Shown here in pieces: positions 9,529 through 11,384 of a stretch of DNA of 11,384 bases. The notes under the pieces were generated by a model. The model was given only the letters and a program-made list of their open reading frames with translations. It was not told the origin of the DNA and did no database searches. Every line of letters starts with the position of its first letter. The first letter of the stretch is position 1. The DNA comes from CBDUWP01 sp965370955. GTDB lineage: Bacteria; Planctomycetota; Phycisphaerae; Sedimentisphaerales; Anaerobacaceae. Location of the stretch: positions 1-11,384 of the forward strand of contig CBDUWP010000045.1 of NCBI GenBank assembly GCA_965370955.1. The letters run 5' to 3'. The position numbers were made by a program, and so were the translations under genes.

Positions 9529-9564
9529 AAAAAAAAAGCGACCAGCTAATCAAGGCTAGCCGCT
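9529..9564 (-). terminator. Intrinsic terminator of the minus-strand PEP-CTERM unit
   Basis: Read on the minus strand, AGCGGCTAGC (9564-9555), an 8-base loop and GCTGGTCGCT (9546-9537) form a 10-pair stem, followed directly by eight more T residues (9536-9529). Two of the pairs are G-U wobbles that become A-C mismatches on the plus strand, and the plus strand has no U tract after the stem. The element is therefore oriented for minus-strand transcripts. It starts 44 bases after the stop of the PEP-CTERM remnant. Confidence 0.75.
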
Positions 9565-9608
9565 TCTCATGAAAAACTTGGAATGTCGATAAAACTATTT
9601 CCCTAGTC

Positions 9609-9800
9609 TTATTTACGTTTGTGTCTAACAATAAACCCGAGTCCCAGACCAAGCAATGCAATTGTTGCTGGTTCTGGAATTGCTGCTTCAACCAAATCAC
9701 CAATGACATTGCCGCTGTCCATAATAGCTGTCTTCTTTGCATACCAACCAGCATCGCCATCATGAACGATGAAACGGCTATCGGCAATATGGTAATCCAA
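9609..9800 (-). pseudogene. PEP-CTERM sorting-domain protein, C-terminal remnant
   Basis: The open frame encodes up to 63 residues and ends in a complete PEP-CTERM signal: IPEPATIALLGLG, a continuing hydrophobic segment (..FIVRH) and a basic KRK end. This is the tail recognised by exosortases, and an exosortase gene lies in the same window. The preceding residues (SRFIVHDGDAGWYAKK) look like part of a secreted domain. No signal peptide is present. The only possible start at the 5' end is a TTG at 9800 without a ribosome site, and in-frame stops lie just upstream (TGA at 9813-9815, TAG at 9837-9839). A true PEP-CTERM protein needs an N-terminal signal, so this is most simply the 3' end of a decayed or truncated gene. 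The tail and the terminator after it remain intact. A short standalone protein or an assembly error are the alternatives. Confidence 0.7.
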
Positions 9801-9898
9801 GAAAAAAAATTCTCAAAACATGAATTTGGGTTTACGCTAAATGTTAAGTCTCTTGGCAAAAAGAGCAATAGGGCTCTGGAGTTATGATTCGTATGTAT
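9801..9898 (-). other. Possible out-of-frame upstream part of the PEP-CTERM remnant
   Basis: Minus-strand codons after a TAA at 9899-9901 stay open in the frame one base off that of the remnant. The two frames meet at a run of eight T on the minus strand (9802-9809). One added T would join them as ..SCFENFFFLDYHIAD.., giving a fragment of about 96 codons, still without a start codon or signal peptide. This is suggestive only, since a short open stretch in AT-rich DNA can arise by chance. Confidence 0.3.
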
Positions 9899-10139
9899 TT
9901 AATTCTGTTTTTAAATATAGCAAAGTCAGTTCAAAGAAAAAGAGAGTATTGTTACTAAAATACCGGTGAAATATAAGGGGTTTTTGTGTTTTTTGGGCTA
10001 TATAAGTCAACAAAAATGCCGATATAGGCTGTAACTATCAAACCGGGGCTGAGCTATCTCTTTAAGCGATAAATATCAATGTAATATTGAAAATAATAAT
10101 TTAATGTATTAACGTATCATAATTTTGAAAGGGTAGAAA
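9899..10139. other. AT-rich intergenic region upstream of the binding-protein gene
   Basis: No coding frame of note is seen on either strand. Weak inverted repeats are present: CTATAT (9998-10003) with ATATAG (10022-10027), GTATT/AATAC around 9946-9963, and TCAAT/ATTGA around 10077-10091. They overlap or are short, and no known riboswitch core was recognised. The region should hold the promoter and leader of the gene starting at 10140. Confidence 0.4.
10087..10115 (+). promoter_or_regulatory. Candidate sigma70-like promoter for the binding-protein gene
   Basis: TTGAAA (10087-10092) and TAACGT (10110-10115) are 17 bases apart, about 25 bases before the start codon. The -10 match is poor and such boxes are common in AT-rich DNA. 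Confidence 0.2.
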
Positions 10140-11282
10140 ATGAGGAAAATGGCAGTTGTATCAATGGTTTTAATGTTATTTTCACTGGCAGCATATTGTG
10201 AAAATGGAATCTCTAATAATGAAATTCTGCTAGGACAGTCTTGTGCTTTGTCAGGTCCAGCAGCAGCACTTGGAACTGGAATGAAGGCTGGACTCGAAGC
10301 CTATTTTGCAAAGGCTAATGCCGCCGGCGGAATTAAAGGTAAAAAAATTAGGCTCGTTAGTAGAGATGATGGATATGAGCCGGAAAAAGCTATCAAAAAT
10401 ACACGCGAACTGATCGAAATCGAAAGAGTTTTCCTCATGATAGGAGAAGTGGGAACACCAACCTCAAAGGCTGTTGTGCCTATGATAGAAAAAAACAGCG
10501 TGCCTTTCTTTGGACCATTTACTGGAGCAGAATTTCTAAGAAATCCATTCAAAAAATATGTGGTCAACGTGCGAGGAAGCTATAACCAAGAAATGGAAAA
10601 GTTAACTCAATATCTCGTTGATAAAAAAGGACTAAAAAATATCGCATGCTTTTATCAAAATGATGGATATGGACAGGCGGGACTTAGCGGAATAACTATC
10701 GCTCTGCAAAAACGAGGCATGGCACTTGTCGCCACAGGAACCTATGAAAGAAATACAACCGCAGTAAAGGGCGGCCTAATGGCTATCCGCAAGGCAAAAC
10801 CACAGGCTGTCGTTATGGTTGGAGCATACAAACCCTGTGCAGAATTTATTAAGCTCGCTAAAAAAATGAGAATGACTGAAACCATCTATTGCAATATATC
10901 GTTCGTTGGAACTGATGCTTTAAAAACTGAACTGGCTGATGCCGGTGAAGGTTGTATCGTATCGCAAGTGGTGACGTTCCCTTGGAACCAAAGTGTGGAA
11001 CTGGTTAAAGAATACACCGAAACGATGAAAGCTTATAAGCCTGACGCTAAAATCGGTTTTGTATCATTAGAAGGCTATGTGGTAGCAAAGCTATTCTGTA
11101 TGGTGGCTGAAAAAACCGATGGCAAGCTGACACGTGAAGCTTTCCTTAAAACTGTAGGGCAAATAGGGACGTTTGATCTCGGCGGAGTCGTATTGCAGTT
11201 TGGTCCTGATGATCATCAGGGTATGGATAAGGTCTTCTTGACAATTATTAAAGATGGTAAAATTATACCGTTAGAGGGATAA
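10140..11282 (+). CDS. Periplasmic ligand-binding protein, branched-chain amino-acid / amide type (Peripla_BP_6)
   Basis: This 380-residue exported protein binds a small ligand in the periplasm. A signal peptide covers about residues 1-20 (basic MRK, hydrophobic core, AAYC). Cys20 follows Tyr rather than Gly, Ala or Ser, so it is a poor lipobox. The mature part begins with the family hallmark EILLGQSCALSGPAAALG and continues through KANAAGGIKGKKIRLVSRDD, typical of LivJ/UrtA/AmiC-like type I binding proteins. The second lobe (about 150-260) includes IACFYQNDGYGQAG and AVVMVGAYKP, also standard for the fold. AAAGGG at 10128-10133 gives a good ribosome site 6 bases before the ATG. No permease or ATPase genes follow directly. 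A different gene starts 47 bases downstream without a terminator between, so the protein may serve a sensor rather than a transporter. The ligand cannot be predicted. Confidence 0.87.
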   Translation: MRKMAVVSMVLMLFSLAAYCENGISNNEILLGQSCALSGPAAALGTGMKAGLEAYFAKANAAGGIKGKKIRLVSRDDGYEPEKAIKNTRELIEIERVFLMIGEVGTPTSKAVVPMIEKNSVPFFGPFTGAEFLRNPFKKYVVNVRGSYNQEMEKLTQYLVDKKGLKNIACFYQNDGYGQAGLSGITIALQKRGMALVATGTYERNTTAVKGGLMAIRKAKPQAVVMVGAYKPCAEFIKLAKKMRMTETIYCNISFVGTDALKTELADAGEGCIVSQVVTFPWNQSVELVKEYTETMKAYKPDAKIGFVSLEGYVVAKLFCMVAEKTDGKLTREAFLKTVGQIGTFDLGGVVLQFGPDDHQGMDKVFLTIIKDGKIIPLEG

Positions 11283-11329
11283 ACACTAAAGGTATAAAGG
11301 AATAAATAGAAGCTTAACGAGGTATAACG

Positions 11330-11384
11330 ATGAAGATATTATCAAAAATAAGCTTGAGATGGCGACTTTTAGGTGGCTTTTTGT
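11330..11384 (+). CDS. Start of a gene cut by the right edge; possible membrane sensor (kinase or chemoreceptor)
   Basis: Eighteen codons are visible: MKILSKISLRWRLLGGFL. GAGGT at 11319-11323 lies 6 bases before the ATG. A short basic stretch leading into a hydrophobic LLGGFL segment is the usual opening of HAMP-containing histidine kinases, chemoreceptors and diguanylate cyclases, whose first membrane helix starts this way. This is too little sequence for a firm family call. The short gap to the binding-protein gene suggests co-transcription. Confidence 0.55.
   Translation, partial: MKILSKISLRWRLLGGFL

Noticed and set aside
9621..9887. Plus-strand 88-residue open frame
   Set aside because: It is the antisense of the PEP-CTERM remnant, is cysteine- and asparagine-rich in a way typical of shadow frames, and has no ribosome site.
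10015..10060. Riboswitch (TPP or c-di-GMP) suggested by a GGGGCTGAG stretch
   Set aside because: The other conserved core segments of these riboswitches are missing.

Overview
The window is a stretch of an AT-leaning bacterial chromosome holding part of an exosortase / exopolysaccharide locus. Five genes run on the plus strand: the end of an exosortase, an EpsI-type exosortase partner, a giant membrane-anchored TPR protein, a Wzc/CpsD-like chain-length protein with a tyrosine-kinase-type ATPase domain, and a UDP-sugar 4-epimerase. Gaps of 41, 110, 22 and 46 bases with no visible terminator suggest one operon. A diderm with PEP-CTERM proteins fits. The low GC, the separate exosortase and EpsI genes and the style of the sorting signal suggest a Phycisphaerae-like planctomycete or a relative, but this taxonomic guess is inference and was not tested by any search.

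Layout. Positions 3-557 are the C-terminal part of the exosortase, whose start lies off the left edge. Positions 599-1363 are the EpsI-like protein. Positions 1474-6336 are the 1620-residue TPR protein. Positions 6359-8542 are the polysaccharide co-polymerase/kinase. Positions 8589-9527 are the epimerase. Downstream, on the minus strand, is a short open frame (9609-9800) that ends in a textbook PEP-CTERM sorting signal and is followed by a minus-strand intrinsic terminator (9529-9564). It has no convincing start and looks like the surviving 3' end of a broken PEP-CTERM gene. Positions 9899-10139 are AT-rich, with no gene and a few weak inverted repeats. A second plus-strand unit follows: a periplasmic ligand-binding protein of the branched-chain amino-acid type (10140-11282), then the first 18 codons of another gene (11330 to the edge) whose N-terminus resembles a membrane sensor.

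How the parts may work together. The exosortase should recognise and process proteins carrying a C-terminal PEP motif, hydrophobic segment and basic tail, in concert with surface polysaccharide production. The EpsI protein is the usual partner. The TPR protein probably scaffolds assembly or export across the envelope. The Wzz/BY-kinase protein controls chain length or export. The epimerase supplies a sugar nucleotide. The minus-strand remnant encodes the type of tail the exosortase acts on, so enzyme and substrate signal are neighbours. The most notable points are that broken substrate gene, the very large TPR protein without a lipobox, the kinase with a changed Walker A' motif and few C-terminal tyrosines, and the binding protein paired with a possible sensor rather than with permease genes.
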